Shown: piece after piece, positions 45,340 to 53,820 of the stretch
Position numbering within the stretch: the first letter of the stretch is position 1
Layout: each line of letters opens with the position of its first letter
Source: Opitutaceae bacterium
GTDB taxonomy: Bacteria > Verrucomicrobiota > Verrucomicrobiia > Opitutales > Opitutaceae
NCBI GenBank assembly: GCA_028280945.1
Contig: JANQKV010000014.1
Coordinates: forward strand, 103,691 to 167,690
Reading direction: 5' to 3'
Length of the DNA: 64,000 nt
Translations under genes and position numbers: made by a program
Notes under the pieces: model-generated
Databases searched by the model: none
What the model was told of the DNA's origin: nothing
Seen by the model: only the letters and a program-made list of their open reading frames with translations

Positions 45340-46040
45340 CCAAACTCATCCGTCTTGTGACCCTCTGCGCGGCGCTGGTCGGGACGGCCGCGGCGTTGCC
45401 GGCCCAGGTCACCCTTTCGATCACGTTTACTCCCGTCCTCGAGAGTGGAGCCGACCCGGAAGGGTTCGCCTCATCGACCTGGAGCATGAACTTTGTGCTG
45501 CCGGAGACCTATAGTCGGGGCGCGGCCTCACTCCCGATGGCCCGCGTTTCGAACGGCACGCTGACCATTTCCGGCTCCGCGAGCCGGGACGGCATCTACA
45601 CCATCAGTGAATCGAGCGAGTTTGCGTTTATTCCCAACCTCTCGAGCCAAAGCCCGGGTTCTCTTTTCTTCGCGTTTACTCCGTTTGTCAGTGCCAGCGC
45701 GTTTTCTTTTGCGGGAATAACGGTAACCCAATTCGCCGCTCAGGGGCCCGCCGTTGTGACCCCCCGGCCGGCGGTGGGATCTCCGGTATTGGTGGACCAC
45801 TTCCACGGCGCGACGATCAGCAGCACCTCAGGCTTCAGAGATATCGACTCCTTCGCGGTCAATAACGGGTCGGACATCTCCCGCTACACCTTCTCCAACA
45901 TCACGCTGACAGCCGTCCCCGAAACGGGCACGTATGCGGCAATCGTGGGGCTGTTTGCCTTGGGCTTCACCGCCACCCGGCGCCGGCCGCGGCGGCCGAC
46001 AACCCGGACATTTCAACCGGGGTCTGACTTGATCCCCTGA
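45336..46040 (+). CDS. PEP-CTERM-like exported protein (paralogue 3, PETG variant)
   Basis: A 234-residue tandem paralogue starting at GTG 45336 inside the stop of the preceding gene. From the start (TKLIRLVTLCAALVGTAAAL) it matches paralogue 2 almost exactly, including the VPETGTYAAIVGLFALGFTA tag and basic tail; the central part (YTISESSEFAFIPNLSSQSP) differs. The near-identical ends and divergent centre suggest recent duplication followed by exchange or selection on the exposed part. Function is unknown; surface display is inferred from the tag. Confidence 0.86.
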   Translation: MTKLIRLVTLCAALVGTAAALPAQVTLSITFTPVLESGADPEGFASSTWSMNFVLPETYSRGAASLPMARVSNGTLTISGSASRDGIYTISESSEFAFIPNLSSQSPGSLFFAFTPFVSASAFSFAGITVTQFAAQGPAVVTPRPAVGSPVLVDHFHGATISSTSGFRDIDSFAVNNGSDISRYTFSNITLTAVPETGTYAAIVGLFALGFTATRRRPRRPTTRTFQPGSDLIP

Positions 46041-46094
46041 CCAACAATCATGGCGCCGCGGGTGGCACGCGCCAAAACCAATCGATGGGCCGCC

Positions 46095-46448
46095 ATGCCG
46101 GAGAATCCTGCCACGTCTGACGGAGCGAATTTCAAGGCGTTGTTCTGCCGACATTATCGGATCCCGGAAAGCGAGTTCATCATCACCTGTTATCGGCGCA
46201 CCCTGCGCCGGTGGGCCTGGTTGGTATGGCCGTGCCTGGTGTGGTTTCGCCGACGAGAGTTGGAAGCGGACTTGGAGCTGATTGAACGCCTCGGTCGATG
46301 CCGCGACAGAGACGAAATATCCCGCCATCTCCCCCTTTTCCAGTTGAATGAGACCAATCTGTCGCTCGTCCGCCGGCGGCTGGGGTTGCGCGTATCGATC
46401 CGCCGGATCACGCGGGAAGCAATCCGACTTTATCAGTCTCCGAGATAG
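46095..46448 (+). CDS. Unrecognised 117-residue protein following PEP-CTERM genes
   Basis: I do not recognise this family. Start placed at ATG 46095 (MPENPATSDGANFKALFCRH); an in-frame ATG 45 bases upstream is possible. The protein is basic, with RHYRIPESEFIITCYRRTLR, a Trp-rich short hydrophobic patch (WAWLVWPCLVWF) and a basic C-terminal half with a helix pattern (LVRRRLGLRVSIRRITREAI). A broken relative lies at 39735-40000, also after a PEP-CTERM frame. Association with sorted surface proteins is therefore seen twice, but the role is unknown. Confidence 0.7.
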   Translation: MPENPATSDGANFKALFCRHYRIPESEFIITCYRRTLRRWAWLVWPCLVWFRRRELEADLELIERLGRCRDRDEISRHLPLFQLNETNLSLVRRRLGLRVSIRRITREAIRLYQSPR

Positions 46449-46577
46449 CGCCGCGGCACCTTAACTGACCCCGCCCGCAATCGGGGTCGCTTCCTTTGGC
46501 GTCATTCAGGATCCGGGACGTGACATGGGATCTGGCTTTTGGGTTTTCATATTCCTGCTTGTTCAGCGGAGACACAT

Positions 46578-47039
46578 TCAAACGTCTTCCCAAGCCCGGG
46601 CGGACACCGGGTCGCGGCCTTCGTCATATTCGATGTGGTCGATGACGGTTTCCACCGTTTTGCCTTCCAGGCCACTGGCGGCGATGCGCTCGGGCAGCAC
46701 GTGGCTGCGCTCGTCACGCCAGCCGAGCTTGGCGATGAACCGGTTCCAGACGTGGCATTCCTCGTCGGAGCGGGTTGTCCCATTGGCATGGGCCCAGGCC
46801 AGCGCATCCTCGTCACTCATTCCGGCCAGGACCTGTTCTCGCAGGTCGGCATACGCTATACCCAAAAATCGGCAGCAGCGACCGTCGAGGGTGTTGAAGA
46901 TTTCGTCCCCGAGATTGCCCACGTAGTCTGCCGGCAACCCACCCGCCGCGTGGAGGCGGATCTTGTCGAGCATGCGGCCAAAATAGATCAGCCGCCCCAC
47001 TTTGTCGTAACAACTGCGCAGTCCTGGAACGTGTGCCAT
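46578..47039 (-). CDS. DUF5069 domain protein
   Basis: A 153-residue protein with the DUF5069 pattern: CYDKVGRLIYFGRMLDKIRL near the N-terminus, LPADYVGNLG, FNTLDGRCCRFLGIAYADL and the C-terminal DEECHVWNRFIAKLGWRDE. ATG 47039 (MAHVPGLRSC) is preferred over an upstream start that adds a basic leader. DUF5069 proteins are small soluble proteins of unknown function, seen in Verrucomicrobia and relatives. No functional link with neighbours is apparent. Confidence 0.85.
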   Translation of the reverse strand: MAHVPGLRSCYDKVGRLIYFGRMLDKIRLHAAGGLPADYVGNLGDEIFNTLDGRCCRFLGIAYADLREQVLAGMSDEDALAWAHANGTTRSDEECHVWNRFIAKLGWRDERSHVLPERIAASGLEGKTVETVIDHIEYDEGRDPVSARAWEDV

Positions 47040-47172
47040 GAGACAAACCCTTAAACGCCACCCGAATCGAGGCCAATGCAAACCCGCCCCGCGGGAACCT
47101 TCGTTTCCGGCCTCCCCGCTTTGACGGCAGGATATTTTTACCTTCTGTGCCCACGATTCACTTCCGATTCAC

Positions 47173-47526
47173 ATGAAAGCACATCAAGCCAGCCTCATTA
47201 ACGCCGTCCTTCTTATCGCCATGGGCCTGTGGGCCTATTTTGCCGCGGAATCCGCGCCCAAGACCGCCTTTGTTCCGGTGGGTTTTGGTGTCGTCCTCCT
47301 CGCGCTTAATCCCGGGATAAAAAAGGAGAACAAGGTCCTGGCCCACATTGCGGTGGTGCTCACGCTGCTGGTGTTGCTTTCGCTCATCATGCCGCTGGTC
47401 GGATCGATCAACCGCGGCAACGGCATGGCGGTCATCCGCGTCGGCATCATGATGGCATCGTCGGCCTTTGCGATGGTCTGCTTCATCAAGAGCTTCAAGG
47501 ATGCCCGCCGAGCCCGGGAAACCTGA
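47173..47526 (+). CDS. Small four-helix membrane protein
   Basis: A 117-residue integral membrane protein with four predicted helices (ASLINAVLLIAMGLWAYF, FVPVGFGVVLLALNP, IAVVLTLLVLLSLIMPLVG, GIMMASSAFAMVCFI) and a basic C-terminus (KSFKDARRARE). The fold recalls TMEM14-like small membrane proteins, but I am not certain. Its last 74 bases before the stop occur again at 51572-51645, after a 4-kb block, where the frame ends RRAREAVTD. The end used here (RARET) is thus probably the altered one, and the right-hand copy preserves the original end. Confidence 0.8.
   Translation: MKAHQASLINAVLLIAMGLWAYFAAESAPKTAFVPVGFGVVLLALNPGIKKENKVLAHIAVVLTLLVLLSLIMPLVGSINRGNGMAVIRVGIMMASSAFAMVCFIKSFKDARRARET
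47446..47519 (+). repeat. Left copy of a 74-bp direct repeat bracketing a 4-kb block
   Basis: Begins ATCATGATGGCATCGTCGG and runs to CGAGCCCGGGA. It matches 51572-51645 at a constant offset of 4126 with two differences (GCATCG/GTATCG and GATGCC/GACGCC). It lies inside the end of the small membrane-protein gene. Confidence 0.88.
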
Positions 47527-47998
47527 CCTGTTTAATCTAACCCAAAGCGTTATCAAAAAACTCCAGCTTAAGTTCGACCCTTCCCTCCGAGGCAGTCCGA
47601 CATCCGCAACCCACTAACACGACTCTTGCGACAGTTCGTGGTAGAGCAGCTTGAGGCAATCGGAACGAGCGGCATGCACTCAATTGTTCATAACGTAGGT
47701 TGTGCCGGACAAGTGCTCGATGGAAGCTTAGCCTGCCCCCCACAGGGGACACAGATCTAGACTAAGATTTCACCCATGATTGCAGCCGAACTCTGCAGTT
47801 TAGATTACTACGTCTTTTTAGACATCCTCGGAGCAATACAAGACGATTTATGCATGTCTTGGTTGGATTTAATGCTTGGCATGCAAAGACGGTTAACGAT
47901 CCTAATTTGCACTTGCTGATCAGGCTTGGCCTACTGTTCAGCATTTGAGAACAGCTTCAACCTTCAGCCCACGGTGACTCGACTACAAAGGTCACTAA
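47527..47998. other. Gene-free leader of the 4-kb block
   Basis: 472 bp without a supported gene. Short frames on both strands have no recognisable content. The composition becomes distinctly AT-richer from about 47760 to 48060 than in the flanking genes, consistent with foreign origin and with a promoter for the 1016-residue gene; no clear boxes were identified. Confidence 0.45.
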
Positions 47999-50900
47999 AT
48001 GATAAGAAAGATATTTGTCGCGGGATGGCTATCAGTCCTAACAGTCGCGGTCCTCGCCATATGGTATATAAAACCCTTTCGGGTAAGGCCCACTCAACCG
48101 GATATTCAGACGTTCATTGCCGCCCTGCCAGTCGCAAACAGCGACTACCCCTATGTTTGGGATACTACACTGACGCAATGGGACTTCGCCTACAAACCCT
48201 ACGAATATCGTAAAGGTCAGTTCGTTGTAAGTAATCTCAAACTGGGGCTGACCGAGGCCCTTTACGAGGAAATCGATCTGGATGATTCCTCGCTGCTGGG
48301 CGCTGGTTTCTTCAGCGATTTGGTCGGGCCGGCGGCAGAGTTGAAGCGTCATTTGGAACAAAAGCATGAATTGGAAGAGGTGCCGACACTGAGTGATGAT
48401 TTGCGAGATCACGTGATCCTGCGTGGCGTGGCCCGCCCGGGCGATTCATCTGTAATGGTCACAGCCTCGGGTGAAGCCATCTGGGGAGAACCCATCGACT
48501 ACCAACAGCCCCCTTCGCTCAGCGAATTACCGCCTCCGGGAACCACCACCGGTGCCCGCTGGATTTTTCATGATCGAAGCGATGAAACAGAGGGTGTAGA
48601 GGAGATTAGCGGCGACGCCATCACCCAGATCCTGCAAGGCCTCTTCAAGCACGGTGAGGGCAAGCAAATCAGCAAGATCAAGTTGAATAGTTTGTCGCTG
48701 CAACGCACTCGCACCCCGCTCGATCAATCAGAAAACAGGTCCGCCGGGCAAGGGCTGATTCCGTTTGATTCGCTCAAACTCTGGAACGGAGAAACTCGAG
48801 ATACTGTGGTTGCCAATTCGACCAAAACTCTGCCTCCGATTGATCTGAGTCTGGGAACCCGCAGCGTCACTCGACTGGATCAATATCAAGAGGCGGTTCA
48901 TCAGTGGCGGCAGGCACTATTTGAGGCCGCTCAACAGCGGAAGGTCGTGATGGATCAAAAGATTGGCTCAAAATTGGAGGCGGCAGAGCGCCTGCGGACT
49001 TTATTGATGAGCCGTATTGCCAAACCAGGATATATCATCCTATCGGCCGCCAACGATGACTCGGGAGACGATCTTTTGCTGCACCCTCTTTCCGAGAAAC
49101 CAGAGGAAGAGACGTGGCGGATCGTTCGCCTCGGCAAGGACTTCGCATCTGCGGAATACAAATTCACCATTGGAGCGGCGGCGCAGTTTGACCCCGAAAT
49201 AGCCCGTCTGAAGGAAACTCAGACCGAACTTGACGAGCGGATATCGCACTTAACGAAGCCCGAAGCTGCCACACTCATGCAGGCGAGACTTTCGAGCCCG
49301 GCAACCGTCAAGGAGCCAGTGGTATGGAACCGTTTGTCGACCGGTCGGACCTCATCGCTTCCCGACACGTTGATCCTGCGCGGGGCAACCGACGCCATCG
49401 AGACACTCGTCTCCGTCAATCAAACCTATCGGCTGAACTTGGAGGAACCGAAAGATGAAATCCAGGAAGCACGCCTAGCCGAAGCGAAGCAAAATATTGA
49501 TAGTGTGATAACGGTCACGGCAACCGAATTGGAGGCCCTCGAAGGGAGACGGCAAAATCTATTAGGACCCATCGAGGTCCGGGCTTTGTTGGAGGGAGAA
49601 TTGAAACCCAGAAGAGGTACAGGAGAACAACCTGTCCTGATGCAAGTCATCGATCTCAGTGAAGCTGCCCAGGAGGATGGTAGGTTTGCCCTGACTGTGG
49701 CCGTGCGGGAACCAGACAGTTTGGAGCATATTTCTGTCGTCGCCGGCGAGATTGATCTTAGCTCGGACACTGCGGGAATTGTTCGACGCTATCTTGAGGT
49801 GCAGCGTCGACTGAATCGACTGCACGAAAGTGAGGCACAGATAACCGATTTCATCGGCGGAAAGGCAGAGCAAGCGCTGGTTTTCGACGAAAACGAGTTT
49901 CCGCCCTGGAACCCTGCCGAAGCCCAGTTTCCGGTAAAACTGCGATCCCGTCGAGCCCTGCAGATTGGTCAAGCGTTGGTCACATCGCCGCAAGATCCCC
50001 GGCTCTTGTTGCGCATCGAAGGTGAAACCGTGCTTGAAGGCGAAAGCGTGGCGTCCGAAGTGGCACTGAAGCCGATGTCAGTGGCTCTGGCCGAAGCCTA
50101 TGCAAAGGCCCTTTCAGCAATCGCCGCCGTGGTTGAGGGGCAGGAGCTTTGGATCAGCCAAGACCGGTCCGTCACCATGGAAATGTCCGCGATTGAGCCG
50201 GAAGTGGAACTGCTGAGCATGCAGGTCGCTCTTTTTGATCGCGGAATGGGTGGCGCTCCGTCGTTTTTCCAAGGCCGGGCCGGGCCGGTGATCGCAAACG
50301 ACAACGCGGTACAGAAACAGCTTTTCCTGAGACCAACCGGTAGCGGCAATCAGACGGCAACCTCGCTCAATTTCGCCGTGGAAGATCGAAAATTGACCGG
50401 TATCGGTGACCACGCGCTTCACCTTACCCCAGCCCCCGGAATGCTCCTGGCGCTGCACCAGAATCAGCACCCCCGCACCATTTATCGGGATTCCGGTCAG
50501 CTCAATCTAACCGAGCTAGCGATCGGCTTGGAAGTTGAAGGGTTCACCTCCGGACTCGGCGCTCTGGCCAAAACTGTGGCAGGAATCGGAGCGGCGGCGC
50601 TTGCTGTGGAGGGCGAGAATTCGGCCCTCGGCACTTCCGGATTGGCGGCGGGAGGATTGCTTATCGCGGTGGATGAGGCTGAGAAGGAGAAAAGGCTCGA
50701 AGCCGCGGAAACCGAAGCCCAGCAGATTAACTCGGAATACGATTGGATCGGTTTGCGCGGCGAAGCCTTGATCTGGGCCAAACTCGATACGAAAGTAGAG
50801 TCGATCTTCTTTGGCCGGGGTGCGATCAAAATCGAGCCGCGCCTGTATCGCATCCGCAAGCGGGGACGTAACTTTGAGATTATGGACCAAGTGGATGTCG

Positions 50901-51049
50901 GTCCGTCTCGGACATGGACCAGTCAGGTCGTTGAGCTTAAATTGCCATCAAACTTGGAGCCCGGCTTCTACGTGATCTCAACCGCCCCCAAAGTAGTCGG
51001 GGGCACGGTCTTCCCTCTCGAAATTACAGCCCCAACCGAAATACCATGA
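47999..51049 (+). CDS. Unrecognised 1016-residue membrane-anchored protein
   Basis: I do not recognise this protein. Residues about 6-24 (FVAGWLSVLTVAVLAIWYI) form an N-terminal membrane anchor; the rest is probably periplasmic. It is rich in Glu/Leu, with coiled-coil-like stretches near residues 300-350 and 400-425 and 480-520, and a Gly/Ala-rich hydrophobic part near 850-895 (LAKTVAGIGAAALAVEGEN) that may touch or cross the membrane. The C-terminal 110 residues look like a beta domain (FYVISTAPKVVGGTVFPLEI). Codon use is less GC-biased than in neighbours. Its stop overlaps the start of the 162-residue membrane protein (ATGA), so the two likely form one complex. The pair is bracketed by the 74-bp repeat. 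Confidence 0.85.
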   Translation: MIRKIFVAGWLSVLTVAVLAIWYIKPFRVRPTQPDIQTFIAALPVANSDYPYVWDTTLTQWDFAYKPYEYRKGQFVVSNLKLGLTEALYEEIDLDDSSLLGAGFFSDLVGPAAELKRHLEQKHELEEVPTLSDDLRDHVILRGVARPGDSSVMVTASGEAIWGEPIDYQQPPSLSELPPPGTTTGARWIFHDRSDETEGVEEISGDAITQILQGLFKHGEGKQISKIKLNSLSLQRTRTPLDQSENRSAGQGLIPFDSLKLWNGETRDTVVANSTKTLPPIDLSLGTRSVTRLDQYQEAVHQWRQALFEAAQQRKVVMDQKIGSKLEAAERLRTLLMSRIAKPGYIILSAANDDSGDDLLLHPLSEKPEEETWRIVRLGKDFASAEYKFTIGAAAQFDPEIARLKETQTELDERISHLTKPEAATLMQARLSSPATVKEPVVWNRLSTGRTSSLPDTLILRGATDAIETLVSVNQTYRLNLEEPKDEIQEARLAEAKQNIDSVITVTATELEALEGRRQNLLGPIEVRALLEGELKPRRGTGEQPVLMQVIDLSEAAQEDGRFALTVAVREPDSLEHISVVAGEIDLSSDTAGIVRRYLEVQRRLNRLHESEAQITDFIGGKAEQALVFDENEFPPWNPAEAQFPVKLRSRRALQIGQALVTSPQDPRLLLRIEGETVLEGESVASEVALKPMSVALAEAYAKALSAIAAVVEGQELWISQDRSVTMEMSAIEPEVELLSMQVALFDRGMGGAPSFFQGRAGPVIANDNAVQKQLFLRPTGSGNQTATSLNFAVEDRKLTGIGDHALHLTPAPGMLLALHQNQHPRTIYRDSGQLNLTELAIGLEVEGFTSGLGALAKTVAGIGAAALAVEGENSALGTSGLAAGGLLIAVDEAEKEKRLEAAETEAQQINSEYDWIGLRGEALIWAKLDTKVESIFFGRGAIKIEPRLYRIRKRGRNFEIMDQVDVGPSRTWTSQVVELKLPSNLEPGFYVISTAPKVVGGTVFPLEITAPTEIP

Positions 51050-51534
51050 GCACAATCGAAAAATCCCCTGGCGATGCCGAATCGGGCCCGGAATCCAAAC
51101 CTGATTGGCAAGGCACTTTCAAAGGCCTGAGGGCGATCTATGAATGGGTGGAAGAAACGCATGTCACCCCCACGCGACTGATAGCATGGACGGCTTTCGT
51201 AAGCATCGCAGCCTTCATCTACCAGCTCAGTCCGGTGCTCTCCGCGCTCTTCCTGATGTTCAGCATAATTCGAGTGAAACGAGCGGGTGATGCGCTGGAT
51301 GCATTTTGCAGGACAACCTTCAAGAGTGTCTGGTTTTCGATACTGATGATTATCATGCCGATCACCTACGGTTTCTACTTCCTGATCGCGATGAAACCAC
51401 TGGAGATAAACCTGAGCGGTATCGACATGCGACCGATCAATCCCGGTGTGGCGGACGTGGTGAACTTTGTTGGCGGCCTGCTGGTGGGTCTGGTGGTAAT
51501 GATTCGTTACGGTCGCAAAAAGCAGTCGAGCTAG
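51046..51534 (+). CDS. Unrecognised 162-residue membrane protein
   Basis: Coupled to the 1016-residue gene by a four-base overlap. A hydrophilic N-terminus of about 45 residues is followed by four hydrophobic segments (LIAWTAFVSIAAFIYQL, LSALFLMFSIIRV, VWFSILMIIMPITYGFYFLI and VNFVGGLLVGLVVMI), ending in a basic tail RYGRKKQSS. No family motif was recognised. It may anchor or gate the large partner in the inner membrane; this is inferred only from topology and coupling. Confidence 0.8.
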   Translation: MSTIEKSPGDAESGPESKPDWQGTFKGLRAIYEWVEETHVTPTRLIAWTAFVSIAAFIYQLSPVLSALFLMFSIIRVKRAGDALDAFCRTTFKSVWFSILMIIMPITYGFYFLIAMKPLEINLSGIDMRPINPGVADVVNFVGGLLVGLVVMIRYGRKKQSS

Positions 51535-51571
51535 CATGGGGGAATTATTATTCACAGTTGATGCCAACAAC

Positions 51572-51661
51572 ATCATGATGGTATCGTCGGCCTTTGCGAT
51601 GGTCTGCTTCATCAAGAGCTTCAAGGACGCCCGCCGAGCCCGGGAGGCGGTCACCGACTAG
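51572..51661 (+). pseudogene. Right copy of the 74-bp repeat: 3' end of the small membrane-protein gene
   Basis: Reads IMMVSSAFAMVCFIKSFKDA followed by RRAREAVTD and a TAG stop at 51659-51661. It matches the end of the gene at 47173-47526 but lacks everything upstream. No internal stop. It marks the right border of the 4-kb block; bases 51662-51864 to the next gene show nothing recognisable. Confidence 0.85.
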
Positions 51662-51864
51662 GACGAACTCTCAGTCCGTCGGGCGTAAAGCCCGCCCCCA
51701 CATGACGGACTGCGCCGGGTTGCGTTTGGTGCGCCCCTCAGGGAATTTCCGTGAGGTCGACCCGCACGAATTCCATCCGTCGCCGAATAGCCCCGATCCG
51801 CGGGTAACAACTCCCGGCCGGCAGGTGAATCACCGACCTCGCATTCGTATGCTTTTGACTGAGC

Positions 51865-52698
51865 TCAGGCCCGACGCCGGCGCCTTCTGCAGGCGGCGAG
51901 AGCACCTCCAAAGATGCCCAACATCAACGCATAGCTCGAAGGCTCGGGGACCGGAGACACATCGATCCAGGATTCGCCAATCCGAATCTCGTCGAACGTT
52001 ACCGTGGAGCTTCCGTTAAAGAGGCCCAATCGGATGCGGTCAAATGCGTAGTCGAGGGTGTTTGAAGAGGTTGACTCGAAGACCCCGCCATTGGCCACGG
52101 TCGGAGCGGAACCCGTGCCCAGGCTGTTCAGATCCGGGTTGACCCACGCACTGTGCACAGCCCCGCTGGTCATATCGAAGTGCATCACGATCATATACGT
52201 GGTGGCGGCTGAGAACGTGAGCGTATCCGCAATAGTCTGAGTACCCCCACTCACGGGGTGGGTGGGAGATGAACCTGAGATTAAACGGCCTCCCACAGTA
52301 CCACCCAAAGCTCCCGCAAAGGTTCCTTCCGTGCTTCCGTTAAATGTGGAGAGTCCGTTGAAAGTGTCTCCCAATCCGCTCACAAGAAAACTCATCCAGA
52401 TGGAAGTCGTGTCTCCTCCGACCGTGGTGGAGAAATCGCGAAAAATTTCAATATTGGAGGAAGTCCTGGTGGCAACCGTCGCGTTGCCGGTGGTGACCAG
52501 CGATCCATAGCTGAGACTCGTGTTGGTAATCGTCCACTCATTATTGCTGCCCCAAGTGTTACTGCCAAACCCCGTCCCACCGGCCTGATCCGCAAGGTTC
52601 CCCGATGCAGTGTAATCAAAACCTTCGTAGATAATGATATTTCCGTAGGCCATTCCTGTGAAGAGAGCGGCAGCAAGAAATGACAGAATCGTTTTCAT
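51865..52698 (-). CDS. PEP-CTERM sorted exported protein
   Basis: A 277-residue exported protein unrelated to the three paralogues on the plus strand. Signal peptide MKTILSFLAAALFTGMAYGN from ATG 52698, then IIIYEGFDYTASGNLADQAG, a beta-rich middle (concanavalin-like feel, for example AWVNPDLNSLG and FDEIRIGESW), and the C-terminal exosortase tag PVPEPSSYALMLGIFGGALA plus CRRRRRR. Canonical PEP motif. It is preceded by a long AT-rich leader, suggesting its own strong or regulated promoter. Role likely at the cell surface or matrix. Confidence 0.9.
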   Translation of the reverse strand: MKTILSFLAAALFTGMAYGNIIIYEGFDYTASGNLADQAGGTGFGSNTWGSNNEWTITNTSLSYGSLVTTGNATVATRTSSNIEIFRDFSTTVGGDTTSIWMSFLVSGLGDTFNGLSTFNGSTEGTFAGALGGTVGGRLISGSSPTHPVSGGTQTIADTLTFSAATTYMIVMHFDMTSGAVHSAWVNPDLNSLGTGSAPTVANGGVFESTSSNTLDYAFDRIRLGLFNGSSTVTFDEIRIGESWIDVSPVPEPSSYALMLGIFGGALAACRRRRRRA

Positions 52699-53156
52699 TT
52701 TTTTGAGCGGGAAGAGCGGAGAGGAATTAAAAAAAACGACCAAACCGTCATAACAAGCACAGATTATATTAATATTATATTAATTATTCATTAACGCCAT
52801 TCGGCCAACGCGAACGCAGAACTCGCAATCCCTCGTCAATACGGAGGCGACTGATTCGACATGCCCCCGCAATCCAAAGAACGTATTAGCCTCCGACAGC
52901 TGCGGTCTGATCGGATGGCCTAACTAGTCGTCGAAGCAAAATCTCTTAACCGCACACTTTCACAACCGCAGCTTTACCTTGCACGCAGCCTTACCCCGCC
53001 GAATCCGGGAGGTAGCCCAAGCCGGCCAATCAAACTGGCACGATTCAGGCCCCGCCCGGGGTCGGTTCAAACTGCATCTAAACCAGGCGACTTTCGGAAC
53101 AGGATCGACGATCTCCCGTTGAAACCCGACTTTTTGGGATCTAGGATTTTGGCATC
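52699..53156. other. AT-rich divergent spacer between PEP-CTERM gene and dps
   Basis: 458 bp. An almost pure AT tract at 52764-52795 (ATTATATTAATATTATATTA onward) stands out from the GC-rich surroundings, about 65-100 bases upstream of the PEP-CTERM start; it may hold its promoter or an upstream element. The half next to dps shows no clear boxes. No gene seen. Confidence 0.45.
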
Positions 53157-53594
53157 ATGAATCAAAAACTGATCGAAGCCCTCCGCCTCGTAGTAGCCGA
53201 TACCTATGCCCTGATCGGGCAGACTCATTTGTGCCACTGGAACGTGCGCGGCCCGTCCTTTTTCTCGCTGCACACGGCTTTCGAGGAACAATACAACGAA
53301 CTGTTCACGGCGGTCGACGAAGTCGCTGAACGCATTCGCGCCAAAGGAGCTTTGGCGCCCGGTGGTCTCGCCAACCTGGCCGGCATGGCCGGGATCAAGG
53401 AAATCGCCGAGGACTCTTCCGCCCGGGACATGGTCCAGCACTTGGTCGCGGCGAACGAAAAACTCCTGGTCGATCTCACCGCCGCCAAGGAGCTTGCCGG
53501 CGAGGCGGGGGATTCCGAATCCGAGGATCTCATGATCGCCCGCATTCAGGTGCACGAAAAGACGGTTTGGATGCTCAACAGTTATCTCGGGTAA
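53157..53594 (+). CDS. dps: Dps-type ferritin-like protein
   Basis: A 145-residue member of the Dps family, which oxidises and stores iron in a 12-mer and protects DNA in stress. The diagnostic first helix pair is present: THLCHWNVRGPSFFSLHTAF followed by EEQYNEL, supplying the ferroxidase His and acidic residues between subunits. The C-terminal helix ends KTVWMLNSYLG, as in the family. It is a little shorter than the usual 155-165 residues, mainly lacking an N-terminal extension, so direct DNA binding through such a tail is not evident. Single gene, no oxidative regulator adjacent. Confidence 0.92.
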   Translation: MNQKLIEALRLVVADTYALIGQTHLCHWNVRGPSFFSLHTAFEEQYNELFTAVDEVAERIRAKGALAPGGLANLAGMAGIKEIAEDSSARDMVQHLVAANEKLLVDLTAAKELAGEAGDSESEDLMIARIQVHEKTVWMLNSYLG

Positions 53595-53820
53595 ACCCAG
53601 AAGTGGCCCGATCCGAATGCCGGGAGCCGGGGTCTTCTGGTCGCCGGGCAGGCGATGACTGAATCCGCGCGATCATCAGGTTCGTGGTGGCGGCCGGGCG
53701 CTGGATCATCATGCCGGGTTGGCTCGTCCACCTCCGGTCCATGGTCAACGACGCCATGTTCAAGGCACCCAAGGGTAGGAAATAGGTTTCCCGGCATCCC
53801 TCGGGATGCACTTATCCAGA

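Noticed and set aside
47527..47620. Integron-type attachment site at the left border of the 4-kb block
   Set aside because: CTAAC and GTTATC words are present but the core does not satisfy the attC consensus, and no integrase is in the window.
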